DNA of 64,000 nucleotides from Leptospira levettii (GTDB lineage: Bacteria; Spirochaetota; Leptospiria; Leptospirales; Leptospiraceae). A program made the translations under genes and the position numbers. Position 1 is the stretch's first letter. Each line of letters starts with the position of its first letter. The notes beneath the pieces are model-generated. The model saw only the letters and a list, made by a program, of their open reading frames with translations. It was not told the DNA's origin and did no database searches. Shown piece after piece: positions 16,722 through 26,603 of this stretch. Where the stretch lies: NCBI RefSeq assembly GCF_002812085.1, contig NZ_NPDM01000005.1:124001-188000 (forward strand), in the 5' to 3' direction.

Positions 16722-19508
16722 ATGGAATTTTTAAAAATGATTCAGTCGGGATTGTTATCCCTTTGGAAGATCCTATCGGAAGGGATTCGTGCAAAACTTG
16801 CTTGGTTTACTGGAACTCTGATAGCCTTAACCATTTTACTTTTGTCCATCATCACCGTCCGCCAACAAACAGCGATCCTTTCCGAAAGTTATGAGAAACA
16901 AGCCGCTGTTTCAAAGAACTTTATCGCAGGACTTGTGATGGAGATTGAATCTATCTCTCAAAATTTAATCCGCATTGAAGAGTTCAAATCGCGGATTGAA
17001 AAACAGCAGGAAGAATTAAAAAAATACCAAACAGCAAAACTTGTTACCAAGAAAAAAACGGTTTCCGTTTTTGGATTCAAAACCAATTTATTTGGTTCCC
17101 TAGGTTCATCCAAAGTTCTTAAGAAATTTGATACATTCTTTTCGGTCTACTTAACCAAAGATGATGTAACAATGTTAGAAAGAGAAATTCGACAACAACT
17201 AAGAGAAGCATCCAATCGTAATATCAGCGAACGAGATTGGAATACATTAGTCAATCTTGCAGCAGCGTATGTAAAAAATGAAGAAAAGTATTTAGATATC
17301 ATCAAACAACCTACTCCCGAGGAAAATGAAGCAAAATCAAAATGGGAACTCGATATCAAAAACATTAAGAAGGAAATTCGAAATCATAAATCCAAACTGG
17401 ATCTGTTCATTGCAAAGTTTTATGCGGACTCCAAAAAGAGAAAATTAGAAGAATTAGGTCTCGATACAAAATTATTCCGAATCCAAACATTCCCTATTTC
17501 AGCAATGATCCAAGGGGAAACTTCTATTGCCTCATTTGACACTCAGATTATTGATAATACATCTCCATTAGCAAAAATAGATCATTTTGACCAAATGGAA
17601 AGTAGTTTGGTCGATTCTTTCCAAAAACTTTCTGATGATATCACATCGGTTGAAGAAAACGAAAAACAGTATGTTTATGAGTGGAGAGATAGAGAAATCC
17701 AAGCACTGCATTCTCCCCTATTCCGCCATCAAAACTCTACCAAACGTGCCTTTAACCTAATTGGCATCAAATCAAAATTAGGTGACTATCGAGAGGTGAT
17801 CAAAGAAGATTACCGAATCACCAATGAACTTTCCCAACTCATCCCAAAATTAAGAGAAAGAATTCAATACTTAAAAAATGCAAAGCCACCTATTCCACCT
17901 GCTAAAGACAAATTATTTACAAGTTATTATAAATCGTACAATGAACTGGTAACTGGTAGAGAAAAAATATATGACGAAGTTTCATTGCGGTATCCAATTC
18001 CCAATGAATTAGAGGAAAAAATCGAGTCCCTTCGAAGTTTACGTGATGTAACCTTAGAAGATTGGGTACTCTTAAAGTTTAAAACGGATCCTTTAGAGTA
18101 TGAAAAATACTACCAAGACCCAGAAGCGAGAGAGGAACAACGCAATCGTTGGAAAGCCATTCGGAAATGGATCATCACTGCAGAACAAGAAACGCCCACA
18201 AAAGAATTAAAGAAACTCTTCCCGGATGGAAGTTTTGGCCATTCCAGAAGTGAATCTGAAGAAATTATGTGGAAGTTAGATGGAACACATTTATTAGAAG
18301 CTGAGAATGTTCCGTTGATGGTCTTACGTGATAATTTTTCGGGACTTATTCGAACGTTAGTGGACCGAACAGATGGTATCCGTGCCATCAAAGACAATCG
18401 AAACCAAATTGTATTCACTGCGATCACAATTTGTATGGTCGCGATTTTATTTGCGATTTTTATCTCTGGTGTTGTTGTACAAAAGATACGTAAAATCATA
18501 CGAAGTGCAGAAGATGTAGGCCAAGGGAATTTACATGTACATTTTGATGATGGTGGGAATGACGAATTTGGAAATCTTACCGTTGCTTTAAACCAAATGG
18601 TTTCAGGGCTCAAAGAAAGAGAAAAAATGCGAGGGGTTTTAGGAAGTATGGTGGACCCTGTTGTTGTGGGAGAAGCATTAAAAGATTTGGAAAAATTAAA
18701 ACAAGGAAGTGAAAAAGTGATCACAGCTTTTTTCTCTGACATTGCAGGTTTTAGTACCATTTCTGAAAAACTAAATTCAAAGGAACTTGCTGACCTACTC
18801 AATGAATACCTTTCAGCAATGACTCTGATTCTAAAACAACATGATGGAGTTTTGGATAAGTACATTGGGGATGCCATCGTTGGAATTTTTAATGCACCAC
18901 TTGATGTTGAAAACCACTGTTTAAAAGCAGTATCTGCTAGTGTGGAAATGAGAGACAAATTAGAAGGTCTCAAAAAGGAATGGATCCAAAATAACGCTTA
19001 TATTCCAGAAGCTCATGATATGAAATTCCGAATTGGACTTAACATGGGTTATGCGAAAGTGGGTTTTATGGGGACCGATGCTCTCGCTTCCTATACCATG
19101 ATGGGAGACACAGTCAACCTAGCAGCAAGGCTTGAAGCCGCTGGTAAGGATTATGGGGTCTGTATCCTCGTTTCAGAATTTGTACATGATGAAATCAAAG
19201 ATCATTTTTTCACCCGAAAACTAGATACAGTGCGTGTGAAAGGAAAATCAAAACCGGTCACTCTGTATGAAGTGAGATGCAAAAAGGGAGAAGAGACAGA
19301 AGAAGACAAAAAATTCGTGAATGCCTACGAAACAGCTCTATTCTCTTATTTTAATCGTAAATTTCCGGAAGCAAAACGGCAGTTTGAGACTTTATATCAG
19401 TCTTCTCAGGATGAAGCATGTAAACTTCTCTTGGAACGATGCCAATACTATATCGAAACACCTCCGGAATTGGATTGGGACGGTTCGTTTACAAGGACTA
19501 AAAAGTAG
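16722..19508 (+). CDS. Membrane class III adenylate cyclase with large extracytoplasmic domain and HAMP
   Basis: A 928-residue protein. The first membrane helix is at about 26-47; about 510 residues of helical, charged extracytoplasmic sequence follow; the second helix is at about 562-586; HAMP is at about 587-640; the cyclase domain is at about 660-855. The cyclase has both metal Asp residues (FFSDIAGFS and KYIGDAIVG), the substrate Lys in LDKYIGD, and GDTVNLAARLE with the Asn and Arg used in catalysis; Lys and Asp at the purine positions favour ATP. The last 70 residues look TPR-like. ATG 16722 follows a GAAGAG site and the first helix. It probably makes cAMP in response to an envelope signal. 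Confidence 0.88.
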   Translation: MEFLKMIQSGLLSLWKILSEGIRAKLAWFTGTLIALTILLLSIITVRQQTAILSESYEKQAAVSKNFIAGLVMEIESISQNLIRIEEFKSRIEKQQEELKKYQTAKLVTKKKTVSVFGFKTNLFGSLGSSKVLKKFDTFFSVYLTKDDVTMLEREIRQQLREASNRNISERDWNTLVNLAAAYVKNEEKYLDIIKQPTPEENEAKSKWELDIKNIKKEIRNHKSKLDLFIAKFYADSKKRKLEELGLDTKLFRIQTFPISAMIQGETSIASFDTQIIDNTSPLAKIDHFDQMESSLVDSFQKLSDDITSVEENEKQYVYEWRDREIQALHSPLFRHQNSTKRAFNLIGIKSKLGDYREVIKEDYRITNELSQLIPKLRERIQYLKNAKPPIPPAKDKLFTSYYKSYNELVTGREKIYDEVSLRYPIPNELEEKIESLRSLRDVTLEDWVLLKFKTDPLEYEKYYQDPEAREEQRNRWKAIRKWIITAEQETPTKELKKLFPDGSFGHSRSESEEIMWKLDGTHLLEAENVPLMVLRDNFSGLIRTLVDRTDGIRAIKDNRNQIVFTAITICMVAILFAIFISGVVVQKIRKIIRSAEDVGQGNLHVHFDDGGNDEFGNLTVALNQMVSGLKEREKMRGVLGSMVDPVVVGEALKDLEKLKQGSEKVITAFFSDIAGFSTISEKLNSKELADLLNEYLSAMTLILKQHDGVLDKYIGDAIVGIFNAPLDVENHCLKAVSASVEMRDKLEGLKKEWIQNNAYIPEAHDMKFRIGLNMGYAKVGFMGTDALASYTMMGDTVNLAARLEAAGKDYGVCILVSEFVHDEIKDHFFTRKLDTVRVKGKSKPVTLYEVRCKKGEETEEDKKFVNAYETALFSYFNRKFPEAKRQFETLYQSSQDEACKLLLERCQYYIETPPELDWDGSFTRTKK

Positions 19509-19629
19509 AAAACACCTAGAATTTTCTGCTAAAATAGACAAAGCGTCCAATAAATTGTATATTTTTCTTGCTTTTGCAGGTGCAGTTTCAATATTGGGAA
19601 GTATCTGACCCATATAGGAGAAACACGAG

Positions 19630-20265
19630 ATGGCACTAAGACTCGGCGATGAAGCACCCAATTTCCAAGCGGAAACTTCGGAAGGTAAAATTGACTTCCA
19701 TGAATATTTAGGACAAAGTTGGGGGATTTTATTTTCTCATCCAAAAGACTACACTCCAGTTTGTACAACTGAGTTAGGTTATGTGGCGAAAATCAAACCT
19801 GAGTTTGAAAAAAGAAATGTGAAAGTAATTGCACTTTCCGTTGACCCTGTGGACAGCCATAAAGGTTGGATTTCTGATATCAACGAAACACAAAATACAA
19901 AAGTAAATTACCCAATCATTGCAGATGCTGATAAAAAAGTTTCTAATTTATATGATATGATCCACCCAAATGCTAGTGAGACAACTACCGTTCGATCTGT
20001 GTTTGTTGTAGGACCAGATAAAAAAGTAAAACTCACTCTTACATACCCAGCTTCCACTGGAAGAAATTTTGATGAGTTACTTCGGGTTATTGATTCTTTA
20101 CAACTCACTTCTCAATTCAGTGTGGCAACTCCTGCAAACTGGAAAGACGGAGAGGATACAATCATCGTTCCATCAGTGTCCGATGAGGATGCAAAGAAAA
20201 AATTCCCAAAAGGGTTTCGCACAATCAAACCTTATTTACGTTACACACCACAACCGAATAAATAG
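19630..20265 (+). CDS. 1-Cys peroxiredoxin (Prx6 type)
   Basis: A 211-residue AhpC/TSA-family peroxidase. The peroxidatic Cys45 is in the signature HPKDYTPVCTTELG. No resolving Cys is seen, and the long C-terminal dimerisation extension (WKDGEDTIIVPSVSDEDAKKKFP) is typical of the Prx6 class. It reduces peroxides with an external thiol or other reductant. The ribosome site ATAGGAGAAA lies just upstream of ATG 19630. An OsmC-family gene follows after a terminator-like hairpin, so the two peroxide-defence genes are neighbours with possibly partial read-through. Confidence 0.93.
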   Translation: MALRLGDEAPNFQAETSEGKIDFHEYLGQSWGILFSHPKDYTPVCTTELGYVAKIKPEFEKRNVKVIALSVDPVDSHKGWISDINETQNTKVNYPIIADADKKVSNLYDMIHPNASETTTVRSVFVVGPDKKVKLTLTYPASTGRNFDELLRVIDSLQLTSQFSVATPANWKDGEDTIIVPSVSDEDAKKKFPKGFRTIKPYLRYTPQPNK

Positions 20266-20274
20266 TGGAAAAGT

Positions 20275-20296
20275 GGCGGGGCAAAACCCCGCCTTT
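20275..20296 (+). terminator. Hairpin terminator after peroxiredoxin gene
   Basis: A perfect 7-bp GC stem, GGCGGGG (20275-20281) and CCCCGCC (20287-20293), has a CAAAA loop and is followed by TTT. It lies 9 bp past the peroxiredoxin stop and 15 bp before the OsmC start, so it may act as a partial terminator between the two genes. Confidence 0.7.
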
Positions 20297-20310
20297 GTGG
20301 TACATGATTT

Positions 20311-20727
20311 ATGCACATTCATTTAAAACGTATTGAATCCCCCTTTGTTTTAGAAGCTACTAACGAGTCTGGTAATTCCATTCGGATCGACGCCTCACCT
20401 GAAATTGGTGGTAAAAATTCTGGTCCCAGGCCAATGGAACTTCTCATCATGGGACTTGCTGGTTGTAGTAGCATTGATGTCATCATGATCTTAAACAAAT
20501 ACCGCATTGAAGTGAAAGACTATTCAGTGGATGTGGAAGCAGACCGTGAAAAAGTAGAAGAAGCCAGTCTCTTTAAAAAAATTCATATGAAATTTTATGT
20601 AAAAGGAGAATTCCAAGAAGCACAAGTGAAACGAGCAATTGATTTGAGTTTAGAAAAGTATTGTTCCGTAGCTAAAACCTTGGAGAAAACCGCAACGATC
20701 ACCTACGAACTAAAATTGGTCTCATAA
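20311..20727 (+). CDS. OsmC/Ohr-family protein (YhfA-like)
   Basis: A 138-residue protein of the OsmC fold. The first half has the family core GPRPMELLIMGLAGCSSIDVIMIL, with the first Cys in AGC, and the second half has LSLEKYCSVAKTLEKTATITYEL, with the second Cys in KYCSVAKTL. These two cysteines form the thiol peroxidase pair in active members. The family reduces organic hydroperoxides, though YhfA-type members have less certain roles. Its position after the 1-Cys peroxiredoxin supports an oxidant-defence function. Confidence 0.88.
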   Translation: MHIHLKRIESPFVLEATNESGNSIRIDASPEIGGKNSGPRPMELLIMGLAGCSSIDVIMILNKYRIEVKDYSVDVEADREKVEEASLFKKIHMKFYVKGEFQEAQVKRAIDLSLEKYCSVAKTLEKTATITYELKLVS

Positions 20728-20757
20728 AATTTACAGAACCAATTCATCATCAAAACT

Positions 20758-20784
20758 TTCGATCTTAAATCTTAAGTGATCGAA
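20758..20784. terminator. Hairpin between converging genes
   Basis: TTCGATC (20758-20764) and GATCGAA (20778-20784) form a 7-bp stem around an AT-rich loop that can itself pair (TTAA/TTAA). It sits between the 3' ends of the OsmC gene and the minus-strand DUF547 gene, so it could serve both strands. There is no long T run, so efficiency is uncertain. Confidence 0.45.
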
Positions 20785-20792
20785 TTAGGACT

Positions 20793-21551
20793 TTATTTTA
20801 ACTCGTTCAGATCCCAATTGTATTCATTGTAAATGATTTTGGCATCAGGTTTGATCGTATCTTCAAATCCATCTTGTACAAATTGGATGAGTGACATTTT
20901 TTTGGTGAAGTCAGGTTGGAACCAGTTGAATATCTTACTTAGATACAAGGTATTTGTATTCTTATCATAAGAATTTTTCTTAGGGTTTTTTAAGAATGTT
21001 AGTTTTGCAGTTTGTAATTGTTTTTCTAAATAAGTAGGTGTGTAAGCTTCGGATTGTAAAATCGGGCATCCAATGGAAGCACATACAATCGCAAAATGGA
21101 TCCTTGGTTCCATAAAATCTTTTCTCAGTTTTTCATGTTCAATCCAATCTAGGTGTCTGGATTTCCCAAGTAGGCTAAAAAATTCTTTTTTCCAAGGAAT
21201 CCCTCTCGCCAAATTGATTTTAGAAATAGGCGATCCAATGTCGGTGATACTGTCCACTGGGTAATGGTCCACAATCAGTTTTACTGTAAAAGCATTGTAA
21301 GCGTTGATCAAAAAACTGAGTTTTTCTTTTTCAGAGAAGGATTGGTATTGACTATCAGAAACTTTTGTTAGTTGGTCAAGGTATCCATTCAATTGGGATG
21401 AGTCAGAGATAAATCCTTTGTAAGAGACAAGTCCGTTTTTGACATGTTTTTTGAGTAACAAGTCCCAAACACTATGTTTGTGATCAAAGTTCTGTGCAAT
21501 TAACGATTGGGACATCCCCAGAACGAAAACGAGTGCAAAATAATGTTTCAT
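20793..21551 (-). CDS. Exported DUF547 protein
   Basis: A 252-residue protein with a cleavable signal peptide (MKHYFALVFVLGMSQSLIAQ). The mature part has the DUF547 pattern: WDLLLKKHVKNGLVSYKGF, EKLSFLINAYNAFTVKLIV, RIHFAIVCASIGCPIL with the conserved Asn and Cys/His-type positions, and a C-terminal IFNWFQPDF. DUF547 proteins occur in many bacteria and plants without an established reaction. ATG 21551 places the signal peptide at the terminus; a second ATG three codons upstream is possible. It has no obvious operon partner. Confidence 0.82.
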   Translation of the reverse strand: MKHYFALVFVLGMSQSLIAQNFDHKHSVWDLLLKKHVKNGLVSYKGFISDSSQLNGYLDQLTKVSDSQYQSFSEKEKLSFLINAYNAFTVKLIVDHYPVDSITDIGSPISKINLARGIPWKKEFFSLLGKSRHLDWIEHEKLRKDFMEPRIHFAIVCASIGCPILQSEAYTPTYLEKQLQTAKLTFLKNPKKNSYDKNTNTLYLSKIFNWFQPDFTKKMSLIQFVQDGFEDTIKPDAKIIYNEYNWDLNELK

Positions 21552-21620
21552 ATCAACCATCCAGAACTTAGACAGACCTGTTCCCTCATTGACACTTCAA
21601 TTTTTAAGTTTGCCCTAGAA

Positions 21621-22322
21621 TTAGGATAAACTATTCAGATAACGGCTAATTCCTTGTACCACAGGAGCCGGAATCTCGTGTCCTCCAGGAAAAGAGATGA
21701 ACTCTCCTAACAAACCTGAACCTCGAAGTAATTTTTCCAACTTTTTCGCATTGGCATAACCTAAAATAGGATCGTATTCACCATGAGATTGGAAAAACCT
21801 TAGGTTAGATTTTTTAGGTGCCAAATCTTTCCAAAGAGATTCATTGACTAAGGCTCCAGAAAGGATCATTAAACCTTTGGACATTAGTTCATTTCGGAGT
21901 GTAATATCAGTAGCAAGCATTGCTCCTTGCGAAAAACCACCTAAGATCAATTGATTCCATGGGACACCCAATGCTTCTAACATCAAATAGGCGGAAGCTC
22001 TCGGGATATCCATACCTTCTGGGTCTTTGTCTGCAAAATTTCGAAAATCATTCTTGCGTATCGCTTCTTCTAAGGCGGCCATATCAATGGGGAACCAGGC
22101 ACGTCCCGAATACCCGGGCATTAGTGGAATACTCAAATGGCCATGTGGAAAAACCCAATTGAATTTTTGGTCTGTGACAAGAACTTCATGGATTGGGAAT
22201 AAATCAAATGCACTCGCACCATAACCATGAAATAAAACTACTGTAGGTGCATCAGGATCCCCTTTGACTCTCAATACCTTTAATGGTCCTAAAGATTCTA
22301 AATCGTTTTCATCATCTAACAT
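21621..22322 (-). CDS. Phospholipase/carboxylesterase (alpha/beta hydrolase)
   Basis: A 233-residue alpha/beta hydrolase of the acyl-protein thioesterase/carboxylesterase type. The oxyanion motif is LFHGYGAS, the nucleophile elbow is GGFSQGAM with the catalytic Ser, the acid is in HGEYDPIL, and the His is in FPGGHEIP. The fold and GFSQGA motif match short-chain esterases and lysophospholipases. It starts 3 bp after the dinB stop on the same strand, so translation is probably coupled. The substrate is not predictable from sequence. Confidence 0.87.
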   Translation of the reverse strand: MLDDENDLESLGPLKVLRVKGDPDAPTVVLFHGYGASAFDLFPIHEVLVTDQKFNWVFPHGHLSIPLMPGYSGRAWFPIDMAALEEAIRKNDFRNFADKDPEGMDIPRASAYLMLEALGVPWNQLILGGFSQGAMLATDITLRNELMSKGLMILSGALVNESLWKDLAPKKSNLRFFQSHGEYDPILGYANAKKLEKLLRGSGLLGEFISFPGGHEIPAPVVQGISRYLNSLS

Positions 22323-22325
22323 ATA

Positions 22326-23402
22326 TTACCCGAATAAGGAAGGTTGGTCTTCCGAAGTGTCTTTTTCATAAAAATTGGTAACTGATAGTCCCAAAAGTCT
22401 AATTTTTTTAGGAGGATCAAAATTATCTTTCCAAACATTTGCCAACATGTTCGAGGATTGTTGGAAAAGGTTGTCTGCCAAGAAGAAAACAACGTCAGAA
22501 GTAATTGATTTTTGTTTTACTGTAAAATCTTCAAATTTTACTTTCAAGGTAAGAGTTTTACCTTTTTTGTTTTTTTTCAACATCCTCATTTCAAGTTCTT
22601 TTGCGAGAGATTCCAATTTGAGTAAAAAATAAGAAAAATCCTCTGAATCATGAGTGAAAGTGGTTTCCACACCAATGGATTTTGGATCACGAAAAGGGAT
22701 GACTTCTCTTTCATCAATTCCCCTTGCCATTCGATAAAATACAGCTCCCATTTTTCCAAATTCATGGACAAGAAATGATTCCTCTGCCATTCTCAAATCC
22801 TTTCCTTTTGAAAAACCTAATTGTTGGAGTTTTTCAAAAGTTTTTTTCCCAATTCCAAAAAATTGATAAAGGGGTAATTCATCTAAGAAAGAAATTTCTT
22901 CTCCTGGTAAAACAACATACAATCCATTTGGTTTGTTTTTTTCCGAAGCCATCTTCGCCAAAAACTTGTTTGTTGCAACTCCTGCAGAACAAGTGAGCCC
23001 AGTGTTTTCCCAAATCTTTTTTCGGATTTCTTTGGCAATTGTACTGGCAAGTGGAATTTCTAGTTTGTTAGTTGTTACATCTAAATATGCTTCATCTAAG
23101 GACAATGGTTCAACTAAATCAGTATATTCCATAAAGATCCTACGAATTTCTTTTGAAACTGATCTATATACATCAAATCGTGGAGGGGTAAAAATTGCAT
23201 CAGGACAAAGTTTGTGTGCTTGGTAACATGAAATCGCTGATCGGATTCCAAATTTTCTAGCTTCGTAACTGGCAGCACAAACCACTCCCCTAGAATGAGG
23301 AGATCCACCAACAACCACTGGTTTCCCTCTCATTTCGGGGAAATCACGTTGTTCAACTGATGCATAAAATGCATCCATATCAATGTGGATGATCTTTCTC
23401 AT
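22326..23402 (-). CDS. dinB: DNA polymerase IV
   Basis: A 358-residue Y-family polymerase. It begins IIHIDMDAFYASVEQRD with the first metal Asp, and has the second catalytic pair in EPLSLDEAYLDVT. The SYEARKFGIRSAM-like finger motif, the helix-hairpin-helix region (FFGIGKKTFEKLQQLG) and the little-finger domain are present. The C-terminus ends QPSLFG, a QxxLF-type sliding-clamp-binding motif. It copies damaged DNA with low fidelity. No clear LexA-type box was seen in the 73 bp upstream. It is followed by the esterase gene. Confidence 0.95.
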   Translation of the reverse strand: MRKIIHIDMDAFYASVEQRDFPEMRGKPVVVGGSPHSRGVVCAASYEARKFGIRSAISCYQAHKLCPDAIFTPPRFDVYRSVSKEIRRIFMEYTDLVEPLSLDEAYLDVTTNKLEIPLASTIAKEIRKKIWENTGLTCSAGVATNKFLAKMASEKNKPNGLYVVLPGEEISFLDELPLYQFFGIGKKTFEKLQQLGFSKGKDLRMAEESFLVHEFGKMGAVFYRMARGIDEREVIPFRDPKSIGVETTFTHDSEDFSYFLLKLESLAKELEMRMLKKNKKGKTLTLKVKFEDFTVKQKSITSDVVFFLADNLFQQSSNMLANVWKDNFDPPKKIRLLGLSVTNFYEKDTSEDQPSLFG

Positions 23403-23475
23403 TTGATTTGGAGAGAATTTTTATCTCCTAAAAAAACCTTGCCAAAAGTTTTTTGTAAATCATCCTTTTTGCATA

Positions 23476-24609
23476 GTGAATTCTAAATTAGCCGCAAAAA
23501 TTTTAGTCGTTGATGATAATGAAACCAATATGGAAATCATCACCCATATTTTACTAGGCCAAGGTTATGAAGTTGCTGTTGCGTACGATGGAGAGTATGC
23601 CTTAGAACTTGCGGATGTTTTGGATTTTGATCTGATATTACTCGACATATTATTGCCAGGAATTAGCGGACTCGAAGTGGCAAAACGACTTTTGACGATG
23701 GAACGTCATAAAAATACACCTATCCTTTTTCTCTCAGCTTTAAATGAAACAAGTGATATTGTTAATGGTTTAGAAACGGGAGCTGTTGACTACATCACAA
23801 AACCATTCCAGGAATCAGAAATTTTAGCAAGGATTCGAACCCATCTCAAAATCAAAACGTTAGAAAAGGAACGGATTGATTTATTGTATGCCATTCAAAA
23901 AGATTTGGAGTTAGCAAAAACAAACCAAGAAAAACTGGTAACATTTCAATTCCCTCCATCTCCCTTGTATGAAATTTATACATCCTATAAACCTATGGAT
24001 TTAGTTGGTGGGGATTTGATTACCTACGATGTCCTTCCTTCAGGAGATTTGGATATATTATTTGGTGATGTAACTGGTCATGGCATCGCCGCGGCAATGG
24101 TATCTCTAATGGCAATCATAACATTCAAAACAATGAACAAATCATTTTTGTCACCTAGCGAATGTTTATATTGGATTCACAACACACTCACTCCCTTAAT
24201 TAGTACACATTTCATCAGTGCTATCTATATTCGTTACCGTGCAGAGGAAAACTTACTTTCTTATTCGATGGCAGGCCACCATAACATGTTTTTACTTCGA
24301 AAAGGAAATATTCAAAAATTGGGTACAAAAGGTTTTTGTCTAATGATGTTCCCAGATCAGTTGAATACAAGTAATGAAGACATCATACTACAATCCGGTG
24401 ATCGATTGTTTTTATTTTCAGATGGTATGTTTGAAGTACCAAATGAAAAAGAAGAATATTTAGGAGACCAAAAATTTTCGGAACTTGTTGAAAAAAATCT
24501 CAATTTACCAGCTCAACAATTTTTAGATTCGATTTCGGAAGAAGTGCTAAAGTATTCCGAAGGAAAAGTTGCAGATGATATGACAATGTTATTACTTGAA
24601 GTAAAATGA
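23476..24609 (+). CDS. Response regulator with PP2C (SpoIIE/RsbU) phosphatase output
   Basis: A 377-residue protein with a GTG start. Residues 1-125 are a receiver domain: VVDDNE acidic pocket, phospho-acceptor Asp57 (LILLDILLPG), and ITKPF with the conserved Lys. A coiled linker leads to a PP2C-like SpoIIE domain (about 150-377) with VGGDLITYD, FGDVTGHGIAAAMV, YSMAGHHNMFLL and DDMTMLLLE metal-binding motifs. Such proteins dephosphorylate anti-sigma antagonists in partner-switching systems. The stop overlaps the start of the histidine kinase gene by ATGA, so the kinase is its probable phospho-donor. Confidence 0.9.
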   Translation: MNSKLAAKILVVDDNETNMEIITHILLGQGYEVAVAYDGEYALELADVLDFDLILLDILLPGISGLEVAKRLLTMERHKNTPILFLSALNETSDIVNGLETGAVDYITKPFQESEILARIRTHLKIKTLEKERIDLLYAIQKDLELAKTNQEKLVTFQFPPSPLYEIYTSYKPMDLVGGDLITYDVLPSGDLDILFGDVTGHGIAAAMVSLMAIITFKTMNKSFLSPSECLYWIHNTLTPLISTHFISAIYIRYRAEENLLSYSMAGHHNMFLLRKGNIQKLGTKGFCLMMFPDQLNTSNEDIILQSGDRLFLFSDGMFEVPNEKEEYLGDQKFSELVEKNLNLPAQQFLDSISEEVLKYSEGKVADDMTMLLLEVK

Positions 24610-26600
24610 TAGAACAAATCATATCCATTGGAATTGCTTCTACCCTTTTGTATTTTGCATACTTTTATCATAATGCATACAGGAGGGAAAAAAAACTAAG
24701 GAAAATTTTATTCCGAAAGAATTTAATCAATGCTGAAGAAATTGAAAGAGTCATTCGCGAAAAAGAAAAACAATACCAAGATATATACGATACCGCAAAT
24801 TCAATCATCATTCGTTGGAGTCCTGATTTTCGCATCCATTCTGTAAATCCCTACGCTGAAGAATTTTTCCAAATGGCAAAAGACAAAGCTGAGGGAAAAG
24901 ATTTAGTCTTGGATTTGTTTCGGATACCATTTGAAAAATCAAATGAAATCAAATCTTTATTGTGGAATATCTTTCATCGTCCAGAACAAAACATTCGCCA
25001 AGAATTTGATGTGTATGTGGGTTTAGATGATAAACGTACAGTTACTTGGTCCAATCGAATTTTAAAAAACGAATTTGGTTATCCACACGAAGTGTTATCG
25101 ATAGGGATCGATATCACTAACAGGAAAATCGCCGAAGAGAACTTAATGAAATCCTATGAACGGATTTTAGATTTATATAACAATGCTCCTTGCGGTTATC
25201 ACTCTCTCGACAAAGACAATATTTTAGTGTCAATCAATGATACTGAATTGGACTGGTTAGGATATTCTAGAGAAGAAATTGTTGGCAACTTCCGAATTAA
25301 TGATTTATTAACACCTAGTAGTTTCGAAAAATTCCAACAAATCATTCACTCCTTCCCTCATGAAACATTAACTGGGGTTGAATTAGAGTTTGTTAGAAAA
25401 GATAAATCTACTTTTTTTGTGAGTTTAAACTCTATGCCGACATATGATAAAAATGGAAATTTTGTCATCAGCAAATCAACTGTGTTTGATATCACCGACC
25501 GGAAACTTGCGGAAGATAAATTAAATGATTATTCTCAAAAAATCCAACTGCAAAATAAACGACTCCAAAAAGCAGTCGAAGCAGCAATCAAAGCAAACCA
25601 ATCAAAATCTGTATTTTTTTCTAAAATTACACATGAACTTCGTACACCATTACATGCAGTCATTGGGTTTTCACAAATCCTAGAAAAGGATCCAAATTTA
25701 CCTGACCACTTAAAAGGTTATGTAAATTCTTTATACGAAAATGGTGTACATTTATTAGGAATGATCAATGATATATTAGATCTTTCTAAAATTGAAGCTG
25801 GTAAGATGACAGAAACTAGAGAAAAATTTTCTTTAGTGCAACTATGGGACACATTGTTTTCAATGTTTTCATATCGATTTGCAGAAAAACAAATTCATTT
25901 CGAACTGCTAAAACCAGAAACAATAGAAAATCGATTTTATGAAGCAGACCTACAAAAAATTAGACAAATATTAGTCAATTTACTAGGCAATTCATTAAAA
26001 TTTACAAACCAAGGATTTGTGAATTTGGAAATCCAAATTAAACAAGGATTGGAACCTAATATTGATTTGGTTTGTTTTACCGTAAAAGACTCTGGAATTG
26101 GAATCCCAAAAGACCAACTCCATTCTATTTTTGAAGCTTTCCAACAAACTGAACAAGGTAGTTCCTACCAAGAGGGAACAGGGCTTGGTCTCTCCATCTC
26201 ACATCAATTAGTTGATTTTTTAGGAGGAACCATACAAGTAGATAGTGAGTTGAACCAAGGATCTACTTTTGTATTTGAATTACCTCTTTTACGATTGATT
26301 GAAATTCCAAATGATCTCATTCAGAAATCAAAAATTGGCCCAACAAATTCTAAAGAAGTTTGGCATATTACGAAGGTTGATGAGAAGGAAAAAGAATTTG
26401 TACAGGACTTCTTAAATTCAGAAGAGAATCAGTTTAGAAATGAGATTTTACAATTGATCAAAATCCAAAACTTTGGCCAATTATTACAACTTTTAGGTAA
26501 AATTCCTTCAGAAGCAAAAGGGAAAACAATTTTACTGGAAAAAGTTAAGAACAAACGATACAAATTTTTAATCGATTTGGTCCAATCTTCTTCCCTATAA
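24606..26600 (+). CDS. PAS-domain sensor histidine kinase
   Basis: A 664-residue protein. An N-terminal hydrophobic segment (residues 5-22) is followed by a short coiled coil, PAS domains at about 50-175 and 185-305 (both ending DITNRKIAEE or DITDRKLAED), and a HisKA domain with His343 (KITHELRTPLHAVIGFSQIL). The catalytic ATPase has the N box (LVNLLGNSLKFT), KDSGIGIP and GTGLGLSIS. About 100 residues of unassigned helical sequence follow. It overlaps the REC-PP2C gene by ATGA, so they probably form a cognate pair. The signal sensed by the PAS domains is unknown. Confidence 0.9.
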   Translation: MIEQIISIGIASTLLYFAYFYHNAYRREKKLRKILFRKNLINAEEIERVIREKEKQYQDIYDTANSIIIRWSPDFRIHSVNPYAEEFFQMAKDKAEGKDLVLDLFRIPFEKSNEIKSLLWNIFHRPEQNIRQEFDVYVGLDDKRTVTWSNRILKNEFGYPHEVLSIGIDITNRKIAEENLMKSYERILDLYNNAPCGYHSLDKDNILVSINDTELDWLGYSREEIVGNFRINDLLTPSSFEKFQQIIHSFPHETLTGVELEFVRKDKSTFFVSLNSMPTYDKNGNFVISKSTVFDITDRKLAEDKLNDYSQKIQLQNKRLQKAVEAAIKANQSKSVFFSKITHELRTPLHAVIGFSQILEKDPNLPDHLKGYVNSLYENGVHLLGMINDILDLSKIEAGKMTETREKFSLVQLWDTLFSMFSYRFAEKQIHFELLKPETIENRFYEADLQKIRQILVNLLGNSLKFTNQGFVNLEIQIKQGLEPNIDLVCFTVKDSGIGIPKDQLHSIFEAFQQTEQGSSYQEGTGLGLSISHQLVDFLGGTIQVDSELNQGSTFVFELPLLRLIEIPNDLIQKSKIGPTNSKEVWHITKVDEKEKEFVQDFLNSEENQFRNEILQLIKIQNFGQLLQLLGKIPSEAKGKTILLEKVKNKRYKFLIDLVQSSSL

Positions 26601-26603
26601 AGA

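Noticed and set aside
18110..18973. Long open frame on the minus strand inside the cyclase gene
   Set aside because: It lies wholly opposite the conserved cyclase domain and is Ser/Ile-rich shadow coding.
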